A stretch of DNA of 64,000 nucleotides from Sphingorhabdus sp. (GTDB lineage: Bacteria; Pseudomonadota; Alphaproteobacteria; Sphingomonadales; Sphingomonadaceae). The stretch spans positions 1 to 64,000 of the forward strand of contig NZ_JAAVVZ010000007.1 in assembly GCF_023910635.1 (NCBI RefSeq), in the 5' to 3' direction. Below the pieces are notes generated by a model, which was given only the letters and a program-made list of their open reading frames with translations, did not search any database and was not told the origin of the DNA. Of the stretch, positions 51,622-61,264 are shown piece after piece (positions within the stretch are counted from its first letter, which is position 1; each line of letters begins with the position of its first letter). The translations under genes and the position numbers were made by a program.

Positions 51622-54600
51622 TCACTTTCGGGCCCGCCTTGGGCCGCCGCCACCTGATTTTGGATCATATTCAACATGGAGATGATTGTTTTTTCCATCC
51701 TTCGACCGCTCAAATACCACGTCATAATCATCGCCAAGCTGCGCTTTAACCAATCTCGACAGCTGTTCGCCCTGCTTTGACGTGATATTATTGGCCCTAA
51801 AATCGAGCGCTTTTCCACTTGGGTGAAGTGTTGAACCCGTTAGCATGCCATGATTACCGTCCGATCCAGACGTTACCGTCGCTTGTGGTAAATTCAACCG
51901 ACCTGCCGCCTTTACCAATGCGCCAAAAACAGGATACATATCAGTTGTCGTCTGGGTCAGGTTCACTCCGGGTTTCAGGGCCGCGCCGGCTTGCCGGGCG
52001 ACCCTCGATCCGTTTCCCGGCGAGTACTCCGCTTTTGGTAAGGAGGGTGGAGCAAGTGAATATTTGCGGCCCCCTTGCGTAATCCGATCATCTTCTCGGT
52101 TGGTATTGAAATTAGATCCCAACGAAACGTTATCCAGCAATGAGCCTGTAGCCCTGTCAGAAACAGCTTCCCGCATGAAAGAACCTTCAATACCGGCTTC
52201 AGCATTGGTGTTGAGCATTGCGCCCCTTGTTCCATCAATTTGAGTTTCGGCCGCACTGATATTGCCACGAACTTCGGCTTCAAGCTTTGCGTCACGTCCC
52301 AGGCCACCCACTGAAATGGCAGGAGCTGATGCAACCACATCACTGATTGCCGCATTACCGAAGCTTTCTACCTCCTGCGATGTAGAAAATGAAGGGCCGC
52401 CAAGCTGCTGAGGCAGCGTATCTGGAATGGCACCAAATGCCCCAAGCACTTCCTGTTCTTTTTGATCAAGAAATTTGTCTTCCATGAACGCTTGGACGCC
52501 GCGCTGGTTCTCGGTCATACTAATCAAACCGGGATTCCAACCCGTTTTCTGTATCCAGGCATTCTCCGGTTTCATAGTCTCGGAAGTTGACCAGTTGACA
52601 AATTCCTGACTTAGATTTCGGCTTGTCGCAAGGCTGTTTGAAGCGTTGTTAGACACATCACTGCTCAACCTTGTGAACGTGTCTTCAGTCTTTGATGCTT
52701 CTTCGGAGAGGCTTCTGCTCTGCGCAATGCTGGCCGCCGTATCCTGCGACAAACCACTAATCTCACTATTGGTGGAACTGCTGGTTTGCCTGAAAAAGCT
52801 CTCACGTGCAGATCGCGCCTCTTCGCTATTTGAGGTACTCTCCAAATAGCCCTTCATTTGGTCATAATTCTGGTTTGCTGAAATGCCTTCGGAGGTATCG
52901 CGGCTTTGCCTTGCATACGCTGATGTTTTTACCCCTCCACTGCCAGATAGACCAACGCTACCGCCTCCCGGCGCACCCCCTGACAAACCAGCTGATGCAT
53001 TCAAAGCCAAATTGGTATCAAACGAGCCAGTTTGAGTGCTTTGAGCTGCCAGCGTATCGGCCGCGGATTTGGACACGCCAAATTTGCTCTGAAGATCCTC
53101 CGACACGCGCTCCTGAATGCTGCTAACATTTGCAATTGAACTTTGCAGTGACCTGCCCTCGGACGTCTCATCACTGACAGTACTTTGAGCCGTATCAAAC
53201 AACCGCGCAGATTGTGTAGCAGATGCAGTAACCGCCTCATTGGCGACCTCCCTCTTTTGTTCGACAACCCCCTGACCTTCCGACAGGGTTTTAGACAACC
53301 TAGACTGCCACTCCTGACCCATGCTCATGCTTACAGGCAAGCTCGAGAGCCCAGGGCTCGTATTATACGTCGTCGTGCCGTCCGCATTAGATTGGGTTAT
53401 CCCACTGTCGGTCTGGCGAGCGGTGAAAGCAGAAGCTCCAGTGCTGATATTCGGTGCTGCACTGATTTGATCCTGCTGGAGGGTATTCATCTGCCTACTT
53501 GCGAGCGACACATTTCCATAAGCATAATTGCCCGTGGTTTGCTCTTGCGCGGCATCTTCGGCCGCACGCTGGCTTGGCGATAAGAAACTTGCCGAATGCG
53601 AAGCAATCGACATAGCGCCCTTAGCCATACCAGCTGCGATAAATGGGACCGACATAATCATGTAACCGGCAAGCGCACCTGCATCCTGATTAATTGCTGA
53701 CACAGCAGTAAAATTAGAAGCTGTAAGCCCCCCTGCTTGCCACCCTGTCATCGATGACGCCCAGCGATTCATAAAAATCATGTTGAGCACCGCAAACAAC
53801 GGCCCCCAAGCTGCAAGATAGAAGAACCCGGTGAAGTAGCCCTTGGCAACGCCCGGCCCCGAACTAGGCAACAACATCAACAAAAATATGATCGGGAACA
53901 TGGCATAAAAAACAACGGTCAAAACGATATTGAGCAAAGGCACCCACTTCATCGCACCAGCGGCAATAGTTGAATAGGTATTGCGGGTCTGGATATCAGC
54001 CCGTGTCTGCGCAAAAGCGTCCGTTGCGCCTTGTGCGCCGCTATTCCCAAAACTATCGCGCGCCTGCATCAATGCATTTATAAAAATTGCCTGACGGACC
54101 AGCTGCTGCGAATTGGTCCCTGCCCCGCCGAGTCCGGATGACCCTACACCCGTTAAATCACTTTGCAATTTTGCTTGTGCAGAACTGGCGCTGACCCCTG
54201 GAAAAAATTGTGCTGCGATTTTTGGCAGAGCCGCGTTCCATTCGCTGTTCCAACCAGCGACGATGCTGACATAAGATTCTTTACAGGATCGGATAGTTGA
54301 ACTGCCGTCACTATCGAGCCATTGTTGCGATAAGGCTACAGAGCCGGGTGCCATCGCAGTGATTATATCGGCAGAACCTGTAATTTGTGCCATCGTTTTA
54401 CTGCCGAGCAAAATGTCATAAAAAACACACTGCTTAAAATGTTCGTTCAGATTAGTCGCATAAATAGGATCAGTAATTCGCAGCCCCTGCGTTGCATCAA
54501 GCAACTTGGCTCCATAGATCATCCCGCCACTCGAATAATTCAGCGACTCTGGCATAACAAATACAGTTTCTGCCGACCGTGTTAGATAATCGCCTATCTG

Positions 54601-54924
54601 GCTCGAAAAGCCCGCAATCAACGCTATGCCAATCGGCACATTGGCAACGGTTGCAGGTGCCAACCCTGGATTAGTCCGATCGGTAACCTTCACCGATATC
54701 GTCGGAACCATCATAACCATATACATTAAAGTCGCCTGCATAAACCATTTCAGGCCCGATTTTGCATCCATATTCCAAGCAACAATAAGTAAAGACCAGC
54801 TAAATCCCATCACCATGACAACGCGCAGGAGGCTCTTATAGCCGCCGCTTCCAGACCAGGCTGCAAGTGCGTTAAAAGTGTTGACGATATATTCGCCACC
54901 GCCAACGGTGAAGACTTCAATCAT
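51622..54924 (-). CDS. traG: F-type conjugation protein TraG with C-terminal M15-like peptidase domain
   Basis: The ATG at 54924 follows GGGGAG; product 1100 residues. Residues 1-450 form the TraG N-terminal domain with five or more membrane helices (for example LLNIVLTVVFYAMFPIIFLL, GYMIMSVPFIAAGMAKGAMS). A long Ser/Thr/Gln-rich, probably coiled or disordered region follows (470-960). The last 90 residues contain TLHPSGKALDF (His1034, Asp1041) and NHLHVEYD (His1083), the zinc ligand layout of M15-type DD-peptidases. TraG stabilises mating pairs and takes part in entry exclusion. It is the last gene of the tra operon, 20 bases after traH. Confidence 0.9.
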   Translation of the reverse strand: MIEVFTVGGGEYIVNTFNALAAWSGSGGYKSLLRVVMVMGFSWSLLIVAWNMDAKSGLKWFMQATLMYMVMMVPTISVKVTDRTNPGLAPATVANVPIGIALIAGFSSQIGDYLTRSAETVFVMPESLNYSSGGMIYGAKLLDATQGLRITDPIYATNLNEHFKQCVFYDILLGSKTMAQITGSADIITAMAPGSVALSQQWLDSDGSSTIRSCKESYVSIVAGWNSEWNAALPKIAAQFFPGVSASSAQAKLQSDLTGVGSSGLGGAGTNSQQLVRQAIFINALMQARDSFGNSGAQGATDAFAQTRADIQTRNTYSTIAAGAMKWVPLLNIVLTVVFYAMFPIIFLLMLLPSSGPGVAKGYFTGFFYLAAWGPLFAVLNMIFMNRWASSMTGWQAGGLTASNFTAVSAINQDAGALAGYMIMSVPFIAAGMAKGAMSIASHSASFLSPSQRAAEDAAQEQTTGNYAYGNVSLASRQMNTLQQDQISAAPNISTGASAFTARQTDSGITQSNADGTTTYNTSPGLSSLPVSMSMGQEWQSRLSKTLSEGQGVVEQKREVANEAVTASATQSARLFDTAQSTVSDETSEGRSLQSSIANVSSIQERVSEDLQSKFGVSKSAADTLAAQSTQTGSFDTNLALNASAGLSGGAPGGGSVGLSGSGGVKTSAYARQSRDTSEGISANQNYDQMKGYLESTSNSEEARSARESFFRQTSSSTNSEISGLSQDTAASIAQSRSLSEEASKTEDTFTRLSSDVSNNASNSLATSRNLSQEFVNWSTSETMKPENAWIQKTGWNPGLISMTENQRGVQAFMEDKFLDQKEQEVLGAFGAIPDTLPQQLGGPSFSTSQEVESFGNAAISDVVASAPAISVGGLGRDAKLEAEVRGNISAAETQIDGTRGAMLNTNAEAGIEGSFMREAVSDRATGSLLDNVSLGSNFNTNREDDRITQGGRKYSLAPPSLPKAEYSPGNGSRVARQAGAALKPGVNLTQTTTDMYPVFGALVKAAGRLNLPQATVTSGSDGNHGMLTGSTLHPSGKALDFRANNITSKQGEQLSRLVKAQLGDDYDVVFERSKDGKNNHLHVEYDPKSGGGGPRRARK

Positions 54925-54947
54925 CAAGCGAGCTCCCCAATATCATC

Positions 54948-56396
54948 CTATGGCCGCAAGCCTTGCGCCGATAGCGCGCGGGAAAAATTCAAAGAAGCCG
55001 CCATTCCCGGTGCCATGCGTGACTGCAATGTGCTTTCAATGCGTATTGCATTGTTTATAATATCAAATGTCTGATTGACTTTGTTGCTCACGGAAATTTC
55101 GTGTTGCACGAGACGGGCGCGAACCTGCGCCACTTGGGCATTAAATTGCTCGAGATTTTTCATATCGCTGGCGTTCAAATTGTTTGATTGCCCAGCAGCA
55201 ATCTGATCCATCAGGCGTTGCACGATGCTATTCAGCACATCAATTGCAGTGATTTCGGCAAGCACATTGATCTCTGAATTGTTGACGATGAAACCCGAAG
55301 CGGCCTGCACTGCTAAAATTTTGTAAATAGGCACGCTTGAAACACCCAAAAGATTGCGTTCCTCAGCTGTCAGCGCCTGATCTGTCTTTATTTTGTCAGC
55401 CATCGACTTTATCATCGACCCAATTTTTGGCATAAGCGCTTGATCGCCCAATGCGGTAATGGTCTGATCCGAACTGGCAAGTGTCAGACAATCTGTAGTA
55501 TTTTCACATTTCTTAATCTTCACAGACTTATCACCGTACAACAGTGCGTCGAGTATCGTCAGATCGCCATGCCCTACATAATCGATACGCAACTCCTCAT
55601 CGTCCGATGCACGCGTGCCGACAATGATAGTGCCGGTCAGGGTCATCACGAATTCCTTCATTTGGGTATCAGCGCCAGCAAGTGATGATCCTTTTATCAT
55701 GTCCCATGCATAGTTTTTTGGACCCGGCAGCTGTGCCTTCAAAGCACCGTCAGCTTGCGCAAGTGTTGAGCTTTCTTGTCCATCATTTCCGCATTTTTGT
55801 GCGGCACGCGCCCAATCTGAAAATAACCCCTTGGAGGTGCCCACCGCATCGCAAACCATGCCGCGCTTGATGCCAATCTCACCGGCAACCCCGCCCACAA
55901 GTGCCTGAGCGGTCTCACAGCTACTGATATTCTGAGAATTAATCTTGTTAGCAATGTCTTGAAGTTCGTTCATGACGCCGCCAATTTGCGGGCTGATTGA
56001 ATCAATCGCCAATTTGAATGCAAAGCCAACGGCATTATTGGCGACCGCCTTCAACATTGCCACAAATTCTGACGCATTGATAAATGAAAAGGATCCTGTG
56101 AAGATATCAATACCCCCACAGCCTGCGCGAACGCTCGGCAATTGCAGATTAGCAGGATACACTGTTTTCTGAGGAAAACGCGTCCAGGCCGACCCAAGGG
56201 TATAATAGCCAGCTGACTGGCCCTCAAAAGATGAAGCGCCAGTCACATTGGCAGCGGCGCCCATATCGGTAAAATAGTCCTCCATTTCATCGCCAACGCC
56301 TGCGTGACCGGGCGCCATGACCAACGACAACATCAACATCGCGGTCGAAAGTTTAAGAACGGCGCGACCGCACCTTTTTGGCGTAGAATGTGTCAT
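54948..56396 (-). CDS. traH: F-type conjugation protein TraH
   Basis: A 482-residue exported protein with signal peptide (LSTAMLMLSLVMAPGHAGVG) and the TraH pattern: YYTLGSAWTRFPQKTVYPAN, LQLPSVRAGCGGIDIFTGSF, SFINASEFVAMLKAVANNA. A coiled-coil C-terminus (NLNASDMKNLEQFNAQVAQV) follows. TraH acts in pilus extension and retraction at the outer membrane with TraF and TraW. Shares one base with traF. Length and motif are typical (about 460). Confidence 0.93.
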   Translation of the reverse strand: MTHSTPKRCGRAVLKLSTAMLMLSLVMAPGHAGVGDEMEDYFTDMGAAANVTGASSFEGQSAGYYTLGSAWTRFPQKTVYPANLQLPSVRAGCGGIDIFTGSFSFINASEFVAMLKAVANNAVGFAFKLAIDSISPQIGGVMNELQDIANKINSQNISSCETAQALVGGVAGEIGIKRGMVCDAVGTSKGLFSDWARAAQKCGNDGQESSTLAQADGALKAQLPGPKNYAWDMIKGSSLAGADTQMKEFVMTLTGTIIVGTRASDDEELRIDYVGHGDLTILDALLYGDKSVKIKKCENTTDCLTLASSDQTITALGDQALMPKIGSMIKSMADKIKTDQALTAEERNLLGVSSVPIYKILAVQAASGFIVNNSEINVLAEITAIDVLNSIVQRLMDQIAAGQSNNLNASDMKNLEQFNAQVAQVRARLVQHEISVSNKVNQTFDIINNAIRIESTLQSRMAPGMAASLNFSRALSAQGLRP

Positions 56397-57229
56397 TAAA
56401 AGTCACTCCCAACCTTTGTCTGCGTTAGAACAAAAATTCTCTCAGTGATCTCATCGGCGGTTAATACACCTGTACCAATTGGCACTGGACGGCGGGTTGC
56501 AGTGTCATATAAAACAAGTGCAGGCGTAGCCTTTGATGCTAGCCCCATGCGAGCGTGTTGGCCTGCATCAACAACGTAATTGGGAAATACCCGATTAGGC
56601 CCACCATCCATCGACACAGCAACGACGTTGAAGCCGCTGCGATCAGCAAGAGACTTCAAAATCGGAGCAAATGTCTCACAAGCAGCGCAGCTTTGAGCGT
56701 AAAAATAAAAAATCCCATAACGCTGCGACAAACCGCGCAGCGCCATATCATGCTCAATCTTGCGATTATCGGTCCAAGCCCGCTTTGCCAGTGTCGTGAC
56801 CGGACGCTGCAAAGTATAATCGAGATCAGGGTTTTGCCAAACGGAGCGCTGCCAAACATCGGAAAACATCGATGCGCGATCGAGTTGCTCACGCTGAAAC
56901 CTGATATATGCAGTTACATTCTGCTCGGAAGGCTCCAATATGGCCTTTGCTTTCAATTCATCCAGCTGTTTAGAAATTGCAGCCATCCGCGTTGCTGCAG
57001 ACATTGCCAGAGGCTGAGTTTGCGATTTTTCTTGTGACTGCTTCTTTGGGCGTTCACAATAAAACCAAGTTCCAAGCTTGCGTTGCTTGCAATAAAACTC
57101 GTCCCCTTGAACGTCCTGACTGCCGACAGTTTCAGCGGCTTGTTCTTGTGCGCGACCCTGCGCAACTGCGGACTGGTTGCATATTGCCGCCAACAACAAA
57201 GCAATTTTCAAGACTAAACGTTGCCCCAT
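56396..57229 (-). CDS. traF: F-type conjugation protein TraF (thioredoxin-like)
   Basis: The 277-residue periplasmic protein has a signal peptide (LKIALLLAAICNQSAVAQ), the family segment FYCKQRKLGTWFYCERPK, and a thioredoxin-like domain with YGIFYFYAQSCAACETFAPI (CAAC active site), AVSMDGGPNRVFPNYVVDAG and SKATPALVLYD. The active CxxC means it can act as a disulphide catalyst, useful for the Cys-rich TraN, TraU and TraH. Many F-plasmid TraF proteins lack CxxC; here it is kept. Confidence 0.92.
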   Translation of the reverse strand: MGQRLVLKIALLLAAICNQSAVAQGRAQEQAAETVGSQDVQGDEFYCKQRKLGTWFYCERPKKQSQEKSQTQPLAMSAATRMAAISKQLDELKAKAILEPSEQNVTAYIRFQREQLDRASMFSDVWQRSVWQNPDLDYTLQRPVTTLAKRAWTDNRKIEHDMALRGLSQRYGIFYFYAQSCAACETFAPILKSLADRSGFNVVAVSMDGGPNRVFPNYVVDAGQHARMGLASKATPALVLYDTATRRPVPIGTGVLTADEITERIFVLTQTKVGSDF

Positions 57230-57231
57230 AT

Positions 57232-57711
57232 TCAGTTCCTTATGCTTGGTAAAATGGGAACGATGATTTCGGGAGCGTCGACAGGCGGCAACACCAACGA
57301 GCCTGCTTGCGGAGCTAGCGCTGCCCCAACCCCCATATCCGTCCCTGTAAATCTATAAATTCCGGCCATCATCAGCGGGCGCTCAACGGTTGCTAAAACT
57401 TCGCTTCCAAGCAGCGTTGTCCAACTATACTTCATGCCGTCATCGTCTTCGCTCAGCTGTATCCAGCTTTTGCTTTCTGTTGCAAAAATCAAATTAAGAA
57501 GTTCGTCCGTTGAAATCCCCGGCGTGAACCATGCGTAAAACGAGGGCAGAAGCTCTTCAAAAGCGACGGGTTGGTCAGCTTGGCTCCGAACGAGCAAGGC
57601 CCATTCAAATATCGTGACTTGCGGCCGACCAGAATGAACACAAAGCACCGCGTCGATCCGTGCATCGAGCTGCGCCGCTGTTTCCGGGCCAACAGGTTTG
57701 TCCTTTGGCAT
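57232..57711 (-). CDS. Unrecognised tra-operon protein, paralogue of its upstream neighbour
   Basis: From ATG 57711 the product (159 residues, MPKDKPVGPETAAQLDARID) contains VTIFEWALLVRSQADQPVAF, PSFYAWFTPGISTDELLNLI and EVLATVERPLMMAGIYRFTG. The neighbouring gene (57714-58175) has ITVKQWAILLRCKSCNPVSV, ASDWFAPPLSLAEVMRTMDC and GVIASLERPVSRADGWN; the same order of features shows a duplication. The fold could be winged helix. No signal peptide, so it is cytoplasmic, odd between secreted tra proteins. Function unknown. Confidence 0.65.
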   Translation of the reverse strand: MPKDKPVGPETAAQLDARIDAVLCVHSGRPQVTIFEWALLVRSQADQPVAFEELLPSFYAWFTPGISTDELLNLIFATESKSWIQLSEDDDGMKYSWTTLLGSEVLATVERPLMMAGIYRFTGTDMGVGAALAPQAGSLVLPPVDAPEIIVPILPSIRN

Positions 57712-57713
57712 GC

Positions 57714-58175
57714 TTATTTTGGTCCAACTGGTAGAAAGCCAGCTGAGCCAGAAGACCCGGCTTCGTCGGCGCGCCAAGCGCCATAGGCATTCCAACCGTC
57801 GGCGCGGCTTACTGGCCGTTCCAGACTGGCAATCACGCCACGTCCTTGTGCTGTTGCCAATGCAGCCTGCGATGTCGGATCAAATTCAAGCCAGTTGCGC
57901 GCGATCAAACAATCCATCGTCCTCATCACTTCTGCTAGTGACAATGGCGGCGCAAACCAGTCCGATGCCGCTTGCATTACGGCTTGAACCGACACCGGAT
58001 TACAAGACTTACAGCGCAGCAATATAGCCCACTGCTTAACTGTGATTTCAGGTGTTCCCGATTGTTCGTTCATCGGCGAATTTACCCTCAGATCATGGCC
58101 GCCCATATCGTTAATCTGACTGCCGCCGATGTCATGACTGCCAAGTGCACTACTGCAAACATCGTCCTTCATCAT
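57714..58175 (-). CDS. Unrecognised tra-operon protein, paralogue of its downstream neighbour
   Basis: The 153-residue product (MMKDDVCSSALGSHDIGGSQ, then ITVKQWAILLRCKSCNPVSV) shares the W-A-x-L, WF-x-P and ERP landmarks with the next gene, two bases away. Its start overlaps the traN stop. Not known from the F plasmid; a sphingomonad-specific insertion between traN and traF. May be regulators or recognition partners. Confidence 0.62.
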   Translation of the reverse strand: MMKDDVCSSALGSHDIGGSQINDMGGHDLRVNSPMNEQSGTPEITVKQWAILLRCKSCNPVSVQAVMQAASDWFAPPLSLAEVMRTMDCLIARNWLEFDPTSQAALATAQGRGVIASLERPVSRADGWNAYGAWRADEAGSSGSAGFLPVGPK

Positions 58176-61100
58176 GAACCTCCCGGCGCATTTGTCTGAT
58201 AATATTGTTGGATTTTAGTCTGAATATCCGAAGCCATTTGCGCTTCATTCGGCAATTTTGCGGCTTCGAGGAATTCCGAATAAATTTCGGAAAAATCCAT
58301 CGTGCTAAGGTCAAGTCTCGAAAACTCGTCCACCGTAAAACCTTTGCACTGCTCTGTCTTTGGCTTGTCCCACGGCTTGTTGATTTGAGGCCGTCCTTGC
58401 TCCTGCAAAATTCGAGTGAGCTTCGATTCAAAGCAGCAATAGGCTTTGCGCTTTGTCTTGCACACGCCAAGTAAGCTCGACGAGCAGTAGCTCCCGATAT
58501 TGACACACAGACCAAGCCTGTCCTTCACATCAAGTTGCTTTTCTGCGCTAGAGCACGCAAAAATCGTCAGAAACTGGGTTGCTATTCCCGCAAGAGCCGC
58601 CCCTCCAGTGCCAAGAAATGCGCCTGCGGCGATTGCAGAACTACCCGAAAAAAGCCCTGAAACCCTGCCAGCGCAGCAATTGATCACACCAAACAGGGGC
58701 TTATGGCATGTCTCTCGCGTCCCCTTGAACAAGCCCATAGCGTCGGGATCGAATTCCTTCTGCACCTGATCAATTGCACCCATTGCGACAAGCGCATCTT
58801 TGAACTCATTCGATGCTTCGCGTTCAATCGTTTCACAGCTTCCATTTGTGCAATACAAATCACCCGAACACACATATTCCTTATTTTGCTGTGCAGCCTC
58901 ACCGGGTATCGGACAATTAAAGGTCTTTTCGGTGACCTTACATGCACCGCTCGGCTGTTCATCTAGGCACGTGTCCTTCACCCATTGGCATTGTGCATTC
59001 TGTTCCAAATCAGCGCATTCTGAAGAGCCTAAGGTTTCGCCGTAACATTTACCATCCTGTAAGGTCGTTCCGTCAGGACATACCATCGTCACGGTTGCAG
59101 CTTGCACCAAAACCTTGCGGCAGGTGGTGCCATCTAATTCGAAGCCTTGCGGGCAACTGTACACAGCAGATGCTTGGACCGACATTGAGCAAACTGTGCC
59201 AGATAATGAAAAACCCAAAGGACATGCGTAGCTTGGCGTTGCGGGCTGCGCCTCAATGGCCGAGCAACTATTGCCGGAAAGAGAAAAACCGGCAGGGCAT
59301 GAATACACAGGCACTGCGGCCGACGACTGCGTTTGCGAACACGTCGAACCGCTCAGCGTGTAATTTGCAGGGCAGCTATACGCTAAATTGGCCGAAATCA
59401 CATTTTCGCGCGAACAGCTAGATCCTGACAGCACAAATCCAGTTGGGCATGAAAAACTAACAGCGGCATTTTGCGTCTGTTGCTGGGTGCAGGTTGTTCC
59501 AGACAAGGCAAAACCTGAAGGACAATTATAACTTACCGATGCTGGATTGCTGTTTGAAACTTCGCAAGTGGTGCCAGACAATGTGCCCCCACTTGGACAC
59601 GAGTAAGAAACATCCGCATCTTGCTTTTTTACAACGGAGCAAAGCTCCCCGTTCAATAAATACCCGTTAGGACAGCTATAATTGACGTCAGCATCCGTCA
59701 CACTTGTTACATTACAAATTAGACCTGCCAGAACCTCACCCGCATTGCAGGAATATGTAACGATTGCCGTTTGCGTTGCCGTGCTTTGACACGTGACACC
59801 CGTCAGAGCATATCCGGTTGCACAAGAATATGTTCTTGCGGGTACATAAAAACATTGCAATCTGCCTCGCGCATTAGCCGATCTATCAAAGACCATTCCA
59901 TTAACATTTGCTGGGCAAAACGCTGTTGACGAAATCATTGAACAATAGCCTGAGATCAGGGTCAAACCATTGCAGGATTGAGTTGAATTTGCCGCTTGAG
60001 TTTCAGTTGAACCACATTCCACGCCGTTAAAGATATAGCCTAGATTGCAGGAATAATTTGCCGTGGCAGTTCGCGAAATGACCTCTTGGCATCTAGAACC
60101 CACATTGGTCTTATTCGGAGGACAACTATAATTAACACTGGCCAATTGCGACATGGAAACCTCGCAGCTGCTACCTGATTGCGTCCAGCCAGAAGGGCAG
60201 GAATAGCTTGGCGTCGCTGCATAGCCGGTATTTTGAACGCAATTCGTTCCCGAAAGTACGAAGCCTGAAGCACAGGAATAACTGGGTGTAGCAGCTTGGC
60301 TCACAGTATTTATGCAAGTGGTTCCGCTTAGCGACGTACCGGAAGGGCAGGAGTAAATAGGTGTCGCAGACGTTGTTGTTGTTTGTGAGCAACTGCTGCC
60401 GGACAAGGTATATCCCGAAGAGCAGCTATAATTTGGCGTGGCCGATTGGGTAATGGTCTGCTGACAATTCGTGCCAACCAGAATGAATCCTGTAGCGCAG
60501 CTGTAGCTCGCAACGGTAGCCGATTCTGTAATCGCCCGGCTGCAAGTCGTCTGCGCCAAAGTAAAACCTGAAGGGCAACTATAACTCGAAATCGAAGCTG
60601 CCTGCGACGACCGGCAATTGGTGCCATCAAGCATCGAACCTGACGGACAAGAATAACTCACATCGGCCGATTGGGTCCCGACCCTTCGGCAAGACGTACC
60701 ATCCAGATCCCAACCCGCAGGACAAGAATATGATTCAACCTGTGCCTCTTCCGAAACGGTCACACCCACATCACAGGTAGCTTCATAGCGCGCCTGCGTT
60801 TGTGAAACGGTTACCTCTTCGCACGTTCCAGAAGTGCTCGTTACGCCACTACCCAACTGGTCTACAACGGCATTTTCGTTAATAAGATCGGCTCTTGCCC
60901 GAATGTCATCCAAACTCGCTGGATCAATACGTGCCCGGTTGGCATCACCAGCCATCATTGTCTGCCACGTATCGTTGCCTACCGCACTGCCGGCGGCCGC
61001 ATTCAGATCGCTATCATTCTTGTCAAACAAATCGGACAATTCTGACGGGGCATTTTGATACCCTGGTATAGTTTCAGCCGTCACCTGCTGTTCTGCAATG

Positions 61101-61264
61101 TTACTCGCTTGCTCTTTAGCTTGCGTCGCAAAATTTTTGCCATCTTGCTTTGCTGCTTGAGCATCAGCAGTCGCAGTTTGCGCCATACTTGGAGGCGCTA
61201 CAAAACACAGGAGAATGAATGTCAGCGGCGCAAGCGCTGACATCCAAGAGGAGCGCGCCGTCAT
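58172..61264 (-). CDS. traN: Mating-pair stabilisation protein TraN with about 21 Cys-rich tandem repeats
   Basis: A 1030-residue secreted protein with signal peptide (MTARSSWMSALAPLTFILLC to PPSMAQ). Residues about 165-715 consist of roughly 21 units of 24-26 residues with the pattern YSCPSGFxLSGTxC, separated by T/S/A-rich linkers, interrupted once by a CPANVNGMVFDR segment. The C-terminal 270 residues show the classic TraN part (ECADLEQNAQCQWVKDTCLD, LFGVINCCAGRVSGLFSGSS, GSYCSSSLLGVCKTKRKAYC, CCFESKLTRILQEQGRP). TraN contacts receptors on the recipient outer membrane; the repeats are probably the surface-exposed part. It overlaps trbC and the next gene by four bases each. Confidence 0.93.
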   Translation of the reverse strand: MTARSSWMSALAPLTFILLCFVAPPSMAQTATADAQAAKQDGKNFATQAKEQASNIAEQQVTAETIPGYQNAPSELSDLFDKNDSDLNAAAGSAVGNDTWQTMMAGDANRARIDPASLDDIRARADLINENAVVDQLGSGVTSTSGTCEEVTVSQTQARYEATCDVGVTVSEEAQVESYSCPAGWDLDGTSCRRVGTQSADVSYSCPSGSMLDGTNCRSSQAASISSYSCPSGFTLAQTTCSRAITESATVASYSCATGFILVGTNCQQTITQSATPNYSCSSGYTLSGSSCSQTTTTSATPIYSCPSGTSLSGTTCINTVSQAATPSYSCASGFVLSGTNCVQNTGYAATPSYSCPSGWTQSGSSCEVSMSQLASVNYSCPPNKTNVGSRCQEVISRTATANYSCNLGYIFNGVECGSTETQAANSTQSCNGLTLISGYCSMISSTAFCPANVNGMVFDRSANARGRLQCFYVPARTYSCATGYALTGVTCQSTATQTAIVTYSCNAGEVLAGLICNVTSVTDADVNYSCPNGYLLNGELCSVVKKQDADVSYSCPSGGTLSGTTCEVSNSNPASVSYNCPSGFALSGTTCTQQQTQNAAVSFSCPTGFVLSGSSCSRENVISANLAYSCPANYTLSGSTCSQTQSSAAVPVYSCPAGFSLSGNSCSAIEAQPATPSYACPLGFSLSGTVCSMSVQASAVYSCPQGFELDGTTCRKVLVQAATVTMVCPDGTTLQDGKCYGETLGSSECADLEQNAQCQWVKDTCLDEQPSGACKVTEKTFNCPIPGEAAQQNKEYVCSGDLYCTNGSCETIEREASNEFKDALVAMGAIDQVQKEFDPDAMGLFKGTRETCHKPLFGVINCCAGRVSGLFSGSSAIAAGAFLGTGGAALAGIATQFLTIFACSSAEKQLDVKDRLGLCVNIGSYCSSSLLGVCKTKRKAYCCFESKLTRILQEQGRPQINKPWDKPKTEQCKGFTVDEFSRLDLSTMDFSEIYSEFLEAAKLPNEAQMASDIQTKIQQYYQTNAPGGS

